Part shown: positions 44,814-57,129 of the stretch, piece after piece
Layout of the letters: each line of letters opens with the position of its first letter
Numbering within the stretch: the first letter of the stretch is position 1
From: Bisporella sp. PMI_857
Lineage: Eukaryota; Ascomycota; Leotiomycetes; Helotiales; Helotiaceae
Direction of reading: 5' to 3'
NCBI GenBank assembly: GCA_021307315.1
Contig: JAJSPD010000030.1
Span: forward strand, 62,001 to 126,000
DNA length: 64,000 bases
Made by a program: the position numbers and the translations under genes
The notes under the pieces: model-generated
Seen by the model: only the letters and a program-made list of their open reading frames with translations
The model's database searches: none
What the model was told of the DNA's origin: nothing

Positions 44814-46060
44814 TTTGAGGCTTGCCGATAATTGTTTATGATTGAGGAGGGTGCGTGTTCAAGGGCTGATCTAGTATGGAGGGTGAATTGCGATTGCGTA
44901 GTAGAAGTTCTAGGTGTGTGATCGTTTATCGTAATTTTGATTTTGTGCTGCTGATACCGAGAGATTGCCATATAAGATGCTCATCGAGCTTTATACTTCC
45001 CCTCGGGATATCTAGCCTCTATTTTGAGAACCTATTCCCACACAAGAACCACTTTTCATTCTGACGATCTTCTCAATCCTACACTTTTGCTCCAAATTTT
45101 TGAGGATGGCTGAGCCCACTCCTCGCGAAGTGCCATAACATATTGAGACATGCGGAAGTGTATTGAAATGTGGACCAGACAGCTAGAAACTAACCCAAGT
45201 TCTCGAGCAGGCGCAGACTGAGATTGATAATCTTGGCAAGTAGGAGATACAAGATATCTGGGCGAATTTTTTAAGGTGCATCCTCGCTGACTTTGAGGGA
45301 ATGTTCTCCTTTTCCAGTAAGATCCCTCTCCCCCTGTACTATGACGTAAATCCTTCAGTGTAACGAACCAATCCAATAGAATGGTCTACATGCCAGGCAG
45401 TTCATCTGAACTGCCTCAAATACATGTGTCGAGCCTCTGGAAATGGATGATGTATGGATCCGGCTAAGATCCGAATTCCTAGAAGACGCCTGGAATATGC
45501 ATGCTCGTGTAACTGGTGGCTTAACCGACAAATCACTCCATATTAGGGCCAAGGGTGGCTCGTGTGGTTTTTTCCAGAATCAATTTCTATTCCTACTGCA
45601 CATCCTCGCTCATTTACACGATCGCAGCTTTCTGGAAGGGTCGCTTGTTTAGTAGCTGCGGTTAAGGTTACATAGTGTGAACAGCCACATCCACTCCCTT
45701 GCCCCGGCGACCCCCACCAAACTTCCATTGCGTTCTTGAACAGCGGCGAATCCCTTTATTTAGAGGATTCTGGATACGCCCTCCTAGGAGCTAGGAAAAT
45801 AAAGGAAAAGTATGTACTCACTCCTTCTGTCCTGATCGGGGGGTGAGTCACGTGATCATACATTATTAGTTTTACCGGTTCCAAACGGGGAAGAGACCAT
45901 CAATGAATTGGGTTTTGAGAACAGCTGTGCCTCAAAGCCACAAGGCCAAGGCTCTGCTTTTTATAGCTAGTAACTATATAGAAATATCACGACCTCCCAT
46001 CAGATTGTTAACACGAAATAAAATCACATATTCAAGACTACATCCTGATTTTCAACCAAC
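44814..46060. other. Intergenic region
   Basis: Upstream regions of the secreted protein (left) and of the ankyrin gene (right). The frames between 45056 and 45728 overlap on both strands and have no ATG in good context; none is called. Confidence 0.45.
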
Positions 46061-47412
46061 ATGGAGCATCCCCTATCTTCACCTCAACAGCCAGCAGCAA
46101 CGCCTGCTGACTTTATTCCTCCATACGACACACACATAAAACGGTATCCACTACCCGGAGAAAATCCAGAAGAACATACACCCTATCTCCTCCTTGTAGA
46201 CGGCATCGACCAAACACGACATGCACCCCCAGTGTTCCCATCTCCGGAAAACAAAACCGTCCGTGAATTGGCAAATGCATGTTCATCAAGTAACCTTCCC
46301 CTCCTTCAATCTATCATCGCAGACTGGGAATCACAGACAACACCGGATCCACCCCGTGGACCTCCTTCTTATGAGATATACGCCTTTGAGTCTATATTCT
46401 ACCAAGCCATACGTGAAAACCAGGGAAGCATAGTGAAGTACTTCCTTGATCACGGGATTCAGATGTGTAAACTTGCAACTTATCAAGCAGTTAAATGTCG
46501 CTCTTCTTCCGCCGTGTGGGAGGCTTTTCTTGACCATGGACAGAACGTCGCTTCCTTGGGTGAGACTTACACGGGCCGGTCACTTCTTTGGTATGTTTCC
46601 GATTCCTCTCCATTAGTTTTGCCAGTGGAGCTTCGCTATTAAGGGGATGCTAAGTGCAGTAGCGAGGTTTTGCAAGAGGGCGACGACGAAGAGCTCGTGA
46701 AGTGGTTTCTGGAGCACGGCACCGATCCAAATGCGCTCGTTGGAGGGGGAGTATGGGGCGTGACTAATTTCATGTAAGTTTTTTCATCTCGTTTCTCATT
46801 CCTCCGATACTTTGAGCATCGGATTGCATATCCCTGACTGAACAAACTATAGGTGGGCAGCACGCCACAATTCTCCGCAAATTCTGAGGTTGATGCGGAA
46901 CTACAGTGCAAGACCTGTGGCTGGTCTGCTTCCCTTCGCGGTTAGGAGGAGTGAGGCACGTCTGGAAGTCCTTGAGCTCCTCTTAGATATGGGAGCGCCG
47001 ATTGATGGGAGGGAGTTTGAACATGATGCAAAGGCAGCTCAGCATATTTTTAACCAAGGATCAGCATTAAACATTATTTGCGGGACAAAAGATAGTGATG
47101 AGGTAAGATATTTAAGTGTAAAATTTCTTTCATTGCTGCAAACTCTAAGGCGTTTCAGCTCCTGAGACATGGAAATACGTCTCAAGAGTGGAAAGCCACT
47201 GAGGATTGTAGCTTGTGAGAAAATAAATTGAGAGAGAAGCTAACAAGGGACCTTCAACACAGATAGTAGAGTTTCTACTAGAGAGAGGAGCGAGCATTGA
47301 CGTGCGCGATTGGGAGGAGAAGACAGCACTGGAGATTGCAAGGAATTTTGGACCGGAGAAAAATGTTAGGTTGATCGAGGCAGCCCGACAGCGGAAAGAG
47401 GGTTTAAGGTAG
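46061..47412 (+). CDS. Ankyrin-repeat protein (five exons)
   Basis: Exons 46061-46590, 46660-46773, 46853-47102, 47159-47207 and 47267-47412 keep frame throughout, for about 362 residues. All introns are GT-AG, 56-79 bases long, and the last has the branch-site sequence AAGCTAAC. Ankyrin motifs: ELANACSSSNLPLLQSIIAD, FYQAIRENQGSIVKYFLDHG, DDEELVKWFLEHGTDPNAL, RLEVLELLLDMGAPIDG and, near the end, LEFLLERGASIDVRDWEEKTALEIA. The N-terminus is Pro-rich with no signal peptide. Repeats are spread through the whole protein without another domain. The fourth exon is short and its donor (GTAGCT) is weaker than the others, so this junction is the least certain. A protein-interaction role is likely; the partner is unknown. 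Confidence 0.75.
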
Positions 47413-49037
47413 AGGAATACCGAGCTATTGCATTTTCCTATGATGGGATTAGATTAGCACGTTGAAATTGCCTATGAGAATGGAATCAGATATGGGAGGA
47501 TATAAAAGCACCGTCGTCTCGCACTAAAGTCTCAGGCAGCAATTGTATCAGCTCATTTCGAGGTTTGATCTAGCGAATCAGCAAGTTGAATATAACTCTG
47601 AGATATAAATTATCATTTGTGATATGCCTCTTAGTCATCTTCTACCCTTCCACGTACAAATGTTCACAAGTATCATATACTAAATCTGAGGCAATCAGAG
47701 CGATAGTCCTCTCTATAAACCATGTGCACTTAACAATAGTTCCACTTTAAGCCTTGGGATCAACTTGTAGTGCTAACTGAAATTAAACATTCATGGGAAA
47801 GATTAACTTTGTGACATTCTCTGAAAAAGATGCGCAGGCGAGCAAAACTATTAACCTTATGACTCAGGATTATAGCTACCAATCCATGTAAAGTTTACAC
47901 GTAAATATCGAGGAGGGCAATTTTCGTCTTTCCTATTTCCAACTTATGTCACTTTTAAGATGTTAACAAGTTTTAGGTGAAAGGCCTCATCTCTCACATT
48001 GGTAATCCCCCAGTAACGATAACAATGTATTCATGCAATGAATATGTATATATATCTCTTTTTTTTCAGAGCTCAAAATATATGCCCTTTGAGAGAAAAT
48101 GAAAAGCTAAATGAAAGCACTATAAAAGGCCGTTGCATTTTTCTGTGGAAAGTCCAGAATTAGCTAGTCGCAAACACAATAGTCATTTGGCTGATGTAGC
48201 ATTACCTGAGAATTACATTTATAATACAACAGACGTTGAAATCTCGCAGCGCTGAATATCAGTATAGCGTACTTTTGAGACAACTATTTGCTATGTTTCA
48301 CAGTGTATTCTATGCAAACTGAGAGCACTTCTGCAGATAGGTCGTTGTCAAGGTATTCATTATTGTCAATGCTTTTGTGACATGCTGGTCAGTGTCTAAT
48401 AATAAATCGAAGCTCCTTCGTATTATTAGTTAAACTTCTTTCTCCCTTAAGCTTCGCATTAGGGTAGGGAACTTGTCGCTCTTGCTTAAGTGCTAACCAC
48501 CCTCGGATTAGCCAGTTACTTGAACAGCCTAGGTAAACAACCTGTCTTTCCCATTATGTGATATGCCATCCTGTTTCTTGGCTCGCCATACCCGGTCTGA
48601 CCCACCGTTTACTCACACCGGATTCGTCAGGCTTTGGCAACAATTCCTGAGAGGCCTAAATAAGTTTCCAGGGACCATAAATTAGAGAGTTACCAAAACA
48701 GACTAACTGTAGACCAGTCTGCTTCTTCATCCATAATATGAGTTAATTGACGGCAATCGCCATACAGCAATAGGACTATGGCTTATTTGAGCCGCCATGC
48801 TCTGTTTCTTCATTATATTCTACCTCTTCAAAAGATTGCTCTCTATATAGGAATTACTCGTACCAATATTCATTTATTACTCCTCTCGACATTGCGGGGC
48901 ATTCCCGTAATGGGCGAGACCGAGGAAATAGCACCAAATTCTTAATACAGAGTCTTTATTACACTTCTGAGCATGCTCTCATCAGCCACTGTTCAGGTGC
49001 TTTAAAACTCATTGAATGCTGCAATCGGTGGAATCCC
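47413..49037. other. Gene-free AT-rich region
   Basis: About 1.6 kb between the ankyrin and esterase genes. No open frame of note, no recognised repeat. Confidence 0.5.
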
Positions 49038-50198
49038 CTACTCCAAAAAACCAACCTCAGGGTAGCACCCGTTCGGGTTCTTAACAACTGAGTTCTTGCC
49101 CTTGAGAACGAAATCATAAAAGGCTCCCACAAACTTCGTCACAATGTCAAAACTTCGTTTCCCATCCAACGACCCCACCATTCCCTCAACAGCCGCCGGT
49201 ATATCACTACCATTTCCCAAGCCAAGGAGATGAACAAGGAGCGGCAAATCAGAGAACGTGTAGTGTTGCGAGCCCTTCAAGCTCAATTCCCGTTTCCAAC
49301 CTCTAAGATGCTTCCAAACGTAAGCCCAGGTAGGATCTGATGTCTGGTTGTGGCCAGTGTGGCTAAAGAGAAGGAATGGACGGCTGATATCTTTCTGTAT
49401 GTAGCCTGGACCAAAGAAACCTCCGTCGAGATTGATACCACCAGCGATCCGTTGATCTTTGATCATTGCAGCTGCAGAGGTAGCGCCGCCCAGGCTGTGG
49501 CCGAACATTCCGACCTGATTGGATTTGAATCGAACACCAGGAATTAAAGTGCGCGAGACAGATTCCTTGTTGAGCTCGTCCAAGACGAAGATTGCGTCAT
49601 CGCGGCGCGTAGCAACAGCTAATGTAAGCTTCGGGTCCTGTAGAAGGACGGTGTAGTTGTCCGAATCGATAAAGCTTGTGGCATATACAAGTGTCCCATC
49701 TAAAAATTCAACAATATCAGCATCATAAGGGTGGTCGATAGTGATAACGATGTAGCCAGAACTTGCGACGGCCTGGGCTATAGCATTGTAGTAATGACGT
49801 GTCGTGGCTTGGCCGGGTGAGAACAGTAGCAGAGGAAATTCGGTCGTGCGCCGAGACTGCGTTGAATTACAGAGTTGAAGCTCGAAACTCCCAAATATTC
49901 CGCTGGGAAGTCCATACTCAGAGAGTTTGCTGTCTTCAAAGGCTGCAGTCGCCGGAGCCATGTAAGGTTGAGTGGTCTTTTTGCATTGCGATCGCAAGAC
50001 TGGATAGAAAGCAGAGACCATGATGGCTCTCTTCTGAGAGGTAGGTGCAAATGGATCTTGGCGCTTCTGGTCGACCATTTTTGAGATTGTGAGGCCGACT
50101 CCATAGGGACCTGATGGCTCTGGAATGAGAATCGAGCCAGCGGCAATGGCCGAAATTGCCAATGCCTCAAGGAGGACTCGAAAACTGAGGATTTGCAT
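49038..50198 (-). CDS. Secreted PAF-acetylhydrolase-like esterase (alpha/beta hydrolase)
   Basis: One exon, 386 residues from the ATG at 50198 (MQILSFRVLLEALAISAIAA, a signal peptide). An upstream in-frame ATG at 50261 would place 21 residues before the signal and is less likely. The nucleophile elbow is GHSLGG, the likely acid lies in GGINLDGGFFG and the likely His in KGSQHYTFSDLP, in the order found in the platelet-activating-factor acetylhydrolase family. DHPYDAD and FSPGQATTRHYY are typical fungal family blocks. The enzyme should hydrolyse short ester bonds in a lipid or small secreted substrate. Several N-glycosylation sequons and Cys fit secretion. It is transcribed away from a Zn2Cys6 factor across 620 bases, a common arrangement for a locally regulated enzyme. 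Confidence 0.82.
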   Translation of the reverse strand: MQILSFRVLLEALAISAIAAGSILIPEPSGPYGVGLTISKMVDQKRQDPFAPTSQKRAIMVSAFYPVLRSQCKKTTQPYMAPATAAFEDSKLSEYGLPSGIFGSFELQLCNSTQSRRTTEFPLLLFSPGQATTRHYYNAIAQAVASSGYIVITIDHPYDADIVEFLDGTLVYATSFIDSDNYTVLLQDPKLTLAVATRRDDAIFVLDELNKESVSRTLIPGVRFKSNQVGMFGHSLGGATSAAAMIKDQRIAGGINLDGGFFGPGYIQKDISRPFLLFSHTGHNQTSDPTWAYVWKHLRGWKRELSLKGSQHYTFSDLPLLVHLLGLGNGSDIPAAVEGMVGSLDGKRSFDIVTKFVGAFYDFVLKGKNSVVKNPNGCYPEVGFLE

Positions 50199-50818
50199 AG
50201 TATAATTGGCTGTCTTAAGAATCTGACGATAATGGGATAGAGGATGAAGAGACTTGATCATTGGGGAGGATATTCTTTATTTTATAGGTTATGTAGTCAA
50301 TGGGTAGGCTTAAATTACAAGGCTATCTCGGGTCAAGCTACGGTAGCATTTCAACGTAAGGTTCAAATATGTGACAAAGAGAAATGAGTAGCGATAAATC
50401 TGATATTCAGCTTCGCTCAAACGTTTCCTGTATAAGCTAGCTTATATGCCCTTGGCGCAGTCATCCTCGTTGGGATAGGTGATTTTAGCCTCAATGCTAA
50501 GGTCAACTCAACCCCAAGTGCCCTGAGCTTATATTGGGGCATGGTCACAAAGTCTTACAAGACTATACATGCCGCTATGGACCGATGATAGTAACTTACT
50601 GTGTTGCCATTGGTGGGGAGGAAAATGTACGCTAGCTCAAATGTTTCCATTTTCGGCTTGGCGTGTCTTGGCGAGTCCACAGCCAGGTAGGACAAGCGGG
50701 TCATCGTCGACATGAACTTAATCCGGCCTCCCCACCATGTAGACGCGTTCAATTATTCCTTTTTCGGGATTGGAAATTCTCTCCATCATGTATCGTCTTG
50801 TTTCAAGCACCTCTCGCG
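50199..50818. promoter_or_regulatory. Divergent promoter region between esterase and Zn2Cys6 factor
   Basis: The two start codons are 620 bases apart and face away from each other, so both promoters lie here. No factor site can be named with confidence. Confidence 0.4.
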
Positions 50819-52290
50819 ATGGACGTAAAGGATCTAGTTCCAAAGAAGGGAACTGCTAAAACTCTTGGACCGCTCGACAAACGGAAAAAGAAGACTCGGT
50901 GCAAGGCATGTGCGCAACGTCGTATCAAGGTAAGGCTGCAGGAACCCTTCTACAATACGAATCTTCAACAGCGCAACAACTCATAAGATCATAGTGCCAG
51001 GGAGGTTTCCCTTGTCAATTCTGCCGTCAGAATAAACGGTTATGCGTCCCTCCATCGCCACAGAACGACTCGGCCATAGTCTTCATCAATCAGACAGATG
51101 GCTCGCAACTCCCATATAAGCCCGAACAGGAATCACAAGTTATTTCTACGCTGCTTTCTCTACCGCCTAAAATCAAATCAGATACTGTGACGCAACTCAC
51201 TGGACACTTCTTCACTGGCTTTCTGGACACTAATGACTTCACTGACAATCGAATTATGTCCGAACGCATCTCATCGCTCTACCAAAGTTCTCGAAGTCTC
51301 TATCATGCTTTGGTTTCAATTGCCGCCCTTGATGCTTCGAAGCACGCAACTGGATGGTCAACTAGAGAAGTGAAAGCGGTAGAGCTAGCGGCCTTCAACT
51401 CATACCATATATCCATGGTTGCGCTGAGTATCGATCTAAAAGAAGATCGTCTCATTACCAATGATGCGTGTCTCTGGAGCACGTTTCTTCTGAGCATTTT
51501 TGAGCTTATGTACGACGCCACCGGCGATGGTTGGGTGCAGCATTTTCTCTATGGGACCTCAAGAGTCTTACAAGTTCGCGGTCCTCAGAATTGCCGCTCC
51601 GGACACGGGCGGAGTCTCTTCCTAAGTATGCGGGTCTTTGAGATCTGTAGATCGGCAATTTATGTTGAGCCGACATTCCTGGCGGACCCTGAATGGCTGC
51701 AATTATTGTCTGAGATTCGGTATGAGAATCCGGTGATATGGCATCCCAAAGAAGCGTTGCTGGATATTATGACAAGTGTTGTTGCTCTGAGTCATAAGGC
51801 TCACGTATTAGACCGAGCTGGTAGAGTTGCGTCGCAAGATGCTCTCCTCAGTCTCGTTGCAGTAGGCAATCTACTGCAAGCTGATCTGTATCGATGGTCT
51901 TCCATTGTGTCTTGCCTCGATCTGGGAAACCCGCTTATTGACAGTCAAATCCTTATCGCTCGAATATACTATCACGCCACAAGCATATTTCTTTCCGGTA
52001 TCTTCGATTATCGGCCCTGCTATTCCTCCCTCCAGGTTCAGACACCATCGCTTTCTCAATCAGAGATCGATGTACACGTTGATGGCATTTTGGGTCTGGC
52101 TTCTCTGGCTCTAAACAGCACATATCTGTCAGGAGTGCTGTTCTTCTATCCCCTGCGAGTTGCTGGTGCAAGAGTCAAGAACGATAATGACAAGCAAAGT
52201 TTATTACGCATGTTGGAAAGGATAACCAGTAGGAACTTCGTTGTGGCAGGTGCATTTGTAGCTGACTTGGAGAAACTGTGGGCGTCCTGA
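50819..52290 (+). CDS. Zn2Cys6 fungal transcription factor
   Basis: Exons are 50819-50929 and 50995-52290; the phase-0 intron (GTAAGG...ATCATAG) splits the zinc cluster. The product is about 468 residues. Six cysteines at 28, 31, 38, 44, 47 and 54 have the spacing C-x2-C-x6-C-x5-C-x2-C-x6-C, the binuclear zinc cluster that binds CGG triplets. A basic patch (DKRKKKTR) precedes it. The rest resembles the fungal-specific transcription factor middle region (HALVSIAALDASKHATGW, ACLWSTFLLSIFELMY), with helical segments to the end. It probably acts in the nucleus, perhaps on the divergent esterase gene (inference from layout only). The C-terminus is complete at TGA 52288-52290. Confidence 0.85.
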
Positions 52291-54839
52291 ATATACCGCA
52301 GAGAGAGCGATATAGGCTTTCTCATGCTATCGATGAAATAGAAAGAATATCTGGTTATTTTTTTTTCTATATATCGAGACACTCGCGTTCATTCCCATTT
52401 AACCACTTTATTTGATCGCTATCTCTATCTGCAAGCACTTCTTGCGCAATCAACATAGACCCGAGCCTGGGCCAAATAAGCTGGTGTGGGAACCTGTTCA
52501 AGCAGCTGAGGTACGTGGAGTCAACGGACCATACAGTTCGAAAATGACATAAAATAAAATACATAACACAAAGCACAGCAACAGCAAATCATAGAATCGA
52601 CTCTTGATTTAAACCTTGGGACGTTGATACCTCTTGCAGAGAGATTAAAACCAATTTATCAACCGCCTCATGTCTGTACATGTATATACATCCTAGACAA
52701 TATAGAAACTATATCATACTTCCTGGAGAGCAGTGATGCCGTGCAGAGCCAGTTACCAGGGGTGTAGGCTGCTTTTACGACTCTTATATACTCCAACAAG
52801 CAGGAGATAATGCACTTTCCACATCAGTTCAACTGTGAAAGTACTGATTAGTGAAGATGTTTGGAATGACCGGTCTAAGAATGAAAAGGAGTATTGTCTG
52901 TTCTAGTTGTAAAATGACTTTATACCCAAATTAAATGCTGGAAAAGATAAGCCACAGTTCAGTATGTTTCCTTTTTATGGACAGTGATAAACGAACTTGT
53001 TCATTCCATATCTGTAATACCGTACAGTTTTGTAGCACAGCCTTGCAGCATTAAATCTTGAGTGACCCAGTGTTATTTGACAACAACGTGTGTAAACACA
53101 ACGAAAACGGTGTCATAACAAGCAACGATCAGATGGCAGGTGAGACCTTTACATATTGTAAGCAAAAAAAATCAAGTATTATACAATAATTTGTCAGTGC
53201 AAAGAACTCATTATGTTCCTCCGCGTCCACATTGAGAACACCACAGTCTACATACCCATGTCATAATTCCAGTGGTCTGCAGCGTACTGACCGCATTCAT
53301 TATACTTCAAGCTTGAAAGACCACAGTCCTGAGAATAAAGACGGGGGAGTTCCAAAATTGAGACGAATGCAAAGCAAACGAGACTATTTAATTTTCAAAG
53401 CCGGAAGTCCAAAGAATATTCACTTGCCACATTAAAAAGATAGTGAGAGCCTGGATGCGCCTGGACAGTGGACAACTTCTTCAGCAAACAGGAGGAGCTT
53501 TCTAGATGGCAAAGTCCAGAAAACATTCTAAGGTCCCCTGTAGGAAGAATGACCCTTGGACAAAAATTGAGCTATCTTCATTACTGAGCAACAAAAACTT
53601 ATCACAATAGCGAAACTCCTTAAATTATCAATAACACCAACACAGCCTGTTTGTAAATTATGAAGGCCATCTCGGCACTTGATAATCCCCCACAGGACTT
53701 TTAGATTTCCTCACTCTAATGCTTACCCCTCTCATTTACAAATAAATACTTGTACGTGACCCATCTATGATATTTTGTACTAAAAGAATGCTAATTCCTT
53801 ATATGTGCTAGCCATTAGTTACAATACTAAGAGATTTTGGTCGGCACCAAAAATCAAGAATTATCCAGCTTGTAGCAAGAACATCAGTAAACCAACTACC
53901 TATATAAGAAAAGAGAGAAACAGTTCAGGTAAGATTCAAACCAGGCAATTAACCACCACTAGTATCCAATGTGTAAAAGCAAGCTGAGCAATCACCCTTG
54001 CTCTCCGATTGTATAGTTGTAAAACTCTGTTATCCTTTCTTCCCTATCGTGAATTTCGGCAGATACACTGTACGGTCCAACAATAAAAGCTCAAGAGTTG
54101 ACAACATGATACAATTGACGATGCAACTTAAAAGCAGAGACATGGGAGCAAAGCTGTAAAGATAGTTTCGCATGGAAAATGTACAACTACGCTTCTACAA
54201 AGAATACGAGACCCATAGACCCATGCCAGTGAAATCTATTCACAAGCTTGCTCTCAAACTCGTTCTCGAACCAAATATCCACGCTGTTGTCTTGATTTTT
54301 GGAAATCGATTCGGTTCGTCCCCGCTTAAGTAACACCGGATCATGCGCAACCATCTACATGTGACTGGCTAGCGTGAAATGAATTGACTCACAGCTCGGA
54401 ACAACCATCCCAATCACAAACTCTCCTCACCGCAACCTCAAAATCCTACCTACAAGCCCATCTTACAGCTTGAAACATAGAAAAATGAAGCATATATACG
54501 TACAGTAAATATATACCCGCTCAAACACATATTGAGCAATTCTTTATGCCCTCAAAAAGGTCCTGATTAGCAGATCTAGTATTGAAGCCGCTACCAGATC
54601 CCTCCCTTAATTCTAGCTGAGTTCTGGGTATTTACGGGTTGATTAAACGCTAATTATTTTCAGCTTAGCTAACTGTTTAAACAGCCCAAATAGGAAAATT
54701 GACTCTTTTATTATGTAAATTTTATTTGTATTTTTTAGATCATTGTATTTAGTTTAGTTTACTGTCTACTTTTGCCAAATTTGTCGAACTTTAAAACCAA
54801 TGCTTAAAAAACCCAAACAAGTTCACAAAGGTCTGAAAG
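52291..54839. other. AT-rich gene-free region
   Basis: After the 3' flank of the transcription factor gene there is no supported gene for more than 2.5 kb. Frames are short and without start context. Confidence 0.5.
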
Positions 54840-55150
54840 CGGATATTAACAGTCTTTCGCGAATATAAATTTGTAGGGTCTAGCTACATAAAGCAAGTAG
54901 ACGGTATCTGTCACTACAATAACGTCACCTAGTACTAAAGTATTCTCTTGGTTCGAACTAATAAAGAAGATAGGCCTAGTATACTGACCATCTTCGACTC
55001 TTTTAAGAATAGAGTATTGCCTCTTATAAGGAATGAGATTATAGGAATTACTAATATTATTCGTATACTCTTGTAAGTTAGCATCTGTTTCGCTAATCGT
55101 CTACTCCATAAAGAAGCTACATTTTCTAAATCACTTCTAGGAGGAACTTA
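54840..55150 (-). pseudogene. Decayed coding remnant
   Basis: On the minus strand a run of about 80 codons (SNSYNLIPYKRQYSILK, then RPIFFISSNQENTLVLGDVI and VARPYKFIFAKDC) has coding character, but is preceded in frame by TAG and TGA where Gln or Arg would fit. The upstream half is also open in another frame, so the true register is uncertain. Family not recognised; probably an old gene or transposon degraded by C-to-T mutation. Confidence 0.3.
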
Positions 55151-55959
55151 CATATCTAAGGAGCTAGATTACCCTTTTATAAAGTGTAAGAGAGAAGCAT
55201 CCGCCTAAGGGGAAAGACAGTTAGCACGCGTACATGAAGAGACAAGATCTTATCATCTTCAATAGAGACTAACATGAAGGGTGTATTACTACTCTATAGG
55301 CGACTCGGCAAAGACCTTGAATATCACGAACCGCTTCCTTCCAAGATTGGCTAGGTCTAAATAAAATAGCAGCTCGATAATATGCCCTGACTCTCGACAT
55401 TCGTCTGTGCCTCTATAGGAACACTAGGAAGAGAGTTACGGTGGCGGTTGTGAACATGAACAGTCTTGATCTAGGGAGTTGGTGGAAGATGCTTACACAG
55501 ATTGTGCTTGTATTTGCCCAATTTGCTGAAATACAAAACTAGATGCTACCTAATATACATAGGTAGTTCCCTGCTCTTTCGTGTTCCCGATTCCCCAACA
55601 AACGATTCTCTCTCTCTGTGAATATGCGCTACCAGCACTAATCTTCCTCTTCACAATGCCATCTCCTCAATATCTTCCATCTCTGGATTGAGTTCCTTTG
55701 GTTATGTGGACCGACGGATATGCGCCAAGGGGGTGATAGAAGAGATTAACAATAAAGAAAGCCACTTCATAGCGGTTGGTGCGCTGTGAGAGTTCGATCA
55801 GGTTCTATAATTGTGGTATATCTGTGGCAACCTACAGGCCATAATCAAGCTCAGATTATCCTATCAGTAATTAGTAACTATGTCCATGAGAAAGACAGTA
55901 GAAGAATCAAGTGATTACCTGTACGTTTGGAGGTTTGCAACCTGTGAGCGAAGAAATAA
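55151..55959. other. AT-rich gene-free region
   Basis: No supported feature. Confidence 0.45.
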
Positions 55960-56405
55960 ACGGATAAGGTAGCTGTGTTCCTGATCTGTTGAGGGAGGAG
56001 TACCGAGCTACAGAGAAGGTGGATCTGCAATTCAAGGCGTTGAGCCCGAAGCATTTGTCGACCGACAACATAGCTGTGCCCTTTTGTAGTGTTCGAATTC
56101 CGACCAACGAAATGGATGTTTTTCTTAATCTTGTGTAATAGGAGCAGCCGATGAGGTGGTTGTGTCCTTGATCTTGTGTGATATGAGTAATTGATGAGGT
56201 AGCTGTGCATTTAATGTTGTGTGTTGTGACCTTTTACTTCGAAGTTCTAACAGCTCAGGCTGAATCGAGCTGACGAAGGAACCGACCAAGACAATTGACG
56301 AAGTCCGTATGTCTGCGAAGCAACGATGGAGAGAGAGAGGTCTCGAAGAGAGGTTCGACGTGCCGAGACTAGTTGGCTATGAGGTGGTTGTGCCCTTGAT
56401 AAGCG
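55960..56405. repeat. Degenerate direct repeats of a GATGAGGTGGTTGTG-type unit
   Basis: Similar units recur at about 55966 (GGATAAGGTAGCTGTGTTCC), 56151 (GATGAGGTGGTTGTGTCC), 56194 (GATGAGGTAGCTGTGCAT) and 56378 (TATGAGGTGGTTGTGCCC), with a weaker copy near 56066. Spacing is irregular, so this is a decayed minisatellite or nested duplication rather than a clean tandem array. Confidence 0.5.
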
Positions 56406-57129
56406 GAGCTGGCAGACAAGTTAGCGACTGGTTTTTCGAGCTGGAAAGGGTGTACTCACCACGGTGTGCTCGACGCCCAAGGCTTGACATTGAGGGTCTT
56501 ACAGGCAGTGCAATCGGGCCACTACCCTGCCGTTCCGCATGCCGGCTACTTTCCCATCAGTCCAAGGACACTGCGCTTGGCAGTTCCGAATCTCTTTGCT
56601 AGGCGAGAACCGCACTCTTCGAAAAAGACGTATGTCCCGCCCAGGGATCCGATTGTCAAGATGTGGAACTGGAAGCGTTCACGCAGTTCCTTGGAGTGAC
56701 TGATGGTCTGGTAGGAGCGGAAAATGTTGAAACCCCGCATCGTAGTGGATAAGTAACGCTGTATTCAAAGTAGAATAAGTTAATTATATTAAAATATTGA
56801 ATATATCGCTAGACTAGGAATTAGGGTAAGGAGAGAAGAAGAGAGAAGAGAGGAGCGGGTGCTATATACCAAAGGTCTGCTTATTACTCCTTCCTGCTAG
56901 CAACTCTGAAGCCTCCGTAGAGGGCAGGAACATCTGCGGCGTTTCTAAGAACTATCTGATATTACAGGAGCAAAATGGAAGGTGCAAAAACAAGTCGACT
57001 CCAACTATGCGGATTTTCTCTACCGTCGCAAATCTCTGTATCCCAATAACCCATACCAGACCAATTGAAATCGACCTGAAGCACCGGCGTAGTGATGGCT
57101 GCCATTTCTAGACAGACTTCAGAGAAAGA
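56406..57129. other. Region with uncertain overlapping plus-strand frames
   Basis: The GC content rises at 56300-56700 and two plus frames overlap (56309-56602 and 56466-56699). The second ends YVPPRDPIVKMWNWKRSRSSLE and may be a gene end or remnant. No domain or splice structure supports a call. The 57.0 kb part is the 3' flank of the minus-strand ORF beyond. Confidence 0.25.

Noticed and set aside
56309..56699. Plus-strand frames near the GC-rich patch
   Set aside because: Two overlapping frames compete, neither with domain or splice support; kept only as an uncertain region.
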